A stretch of DNA of 15,098 nt from a bacterium (GTDB lineage Bacteria > Zixibacteria > MSB-5A5 > GN15 > FEB-12): contig JAUWMW010000026.1 of assembly GCA_030612965.1 (NCBI GenBank), positions 1-15,098 on the forward strand, written 5' to 3'. The notes under the pieces were generated by a model, which was not told the DNA's origin, did no database searches, and worked only from the letters and a program-made list of their open reading frames with translations. The translations under genes were made by a program, and so were the position numbers. How positions within the stretch are numbered: position 1 is the first letter of the stretch; every line of letters begins with the position of its first letter. This document shows positions 14,958 through 15,098 of this stretch, piece after piece.

Positions 14958-15098
14958 CTACTCTACGATCTCAGCGATGACGCCGGCGCCCACTGTGCGG
15001 CCGCCCTCACGAATCGCGAAACGAAGCTCTTGCTCCATCGCGATCGGCATGATCAACTCTATCTCCATCGTCACGTTGTCACCGGGCATCACCATCTC
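14958..15098 (-). CDS. tuf: Elongation factor Tu, C-terminal 46 residues (gene begins past the right edge)
   Basis: The visible C-terminus begins EMVMPGDNVTMEIELIMPIA at the window edge, continues LRFAIREGGRTVGAGVIAEI and ends VE at a TAG stop (14960-14958). This is the end of EF-Tu domain III, which binds the T stem of aminoacyl-tRNA. It is a second tuf locus, distinct from the one entering at the left edge. The two visible parts come from opposite ends of the gene, so they cannot be compared. It lies 40 bases upstream of rpmG and may head the transcript that runs through secE and nusG. The promoter would be outside the window. Confidence 0.96.
   Translation of the reverse strand, partial: EMVMPGDNVTMEIELIMPIAMEQELRFAIREGGRTVGAGVIAEIVE

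Noticed and set aside
1..15098. Search for mobile elements, CRISPR repeats, toxin or defence genes
   Set aside because: No tandem or dispersed repeats, transposase or integrase motifs or accessory genes were seen. The window is filled by core genes with short gaps.

Overview
This window is a bacterial housekeeping locus, and every gene in it is read from the minus strand. It joins the 'rif' cluster (secE, nusG, rplK, rplA, rplJ, rplL, rpoB, rpoC) to the 'str' cluster (rpsL, rpsG, fusA, tuf). In transcription order, from high to low coordinates, it reads: 3' end of a tuf copy, rpmG, tRNA-Trp, secE, nusG, rplK, rplA, rplJ, rplL, rpoB, rpoC, rpsL, rpsG, fusA, 5' end of a second tuf copy. No mobile element, CRISPR array, phage gene or accessory system is visible, and every large reading frame on the plus strand is a shadow of these genes.

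The organism looks like a Gram-negative-type bacterium of moderate GC content. RpoC carries an insertion of about 180 residues in its trigger loop, in the place of the SI3 insert, and RpoB carries a lineage-type insert before its GDKMAGRHGNKG motif. The rifampicin-region wording of RpoB and the order tuf, rpmG, tRNA-Trp, secE remind me of the FCB superphylum and its uncultured relatives. That placement is an impression, not something the sequence proves. TGA serves as a stop for secE, rplK and rpoC, so the code is standard at that codon.

The right part (about 11661-15098) makes the upstream module: EF-Tu, L33, tRNA-Trp, the SecE translocase subunit, the NusG elongation factor and the stalk and L1-arm proteins L11, L1, L10 and L12. 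The middle (7637-11407 and 3455-7573) encodes the beta and beta' subunits of RNA polymerase. The left part (1-3373) encodes S12, S7, EF-G and EF-Tu. Together they supply RNA polymerase, its elongation factor, key ribosomal proteins and the GTPases of translation elongation from one colinear block.

No gap exceeds 300 bases. The two longest are rplL-rpoB (253 bases), which holds hairpins suited to an attenuator, and rpsG-fusA (221 bases), which holds a GC-rich hairpin and a possible small reading frame ending two bases before fusA. The points most worth a second look are that fusA leader, the rplL-rpoB attenuator candidate, an L1-leader-like fold before rplA, the use of TTG or GTG starts in five of thirteen visible gene starts, and the tuf copies cut by both window ends. 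No undescribed system is evident.
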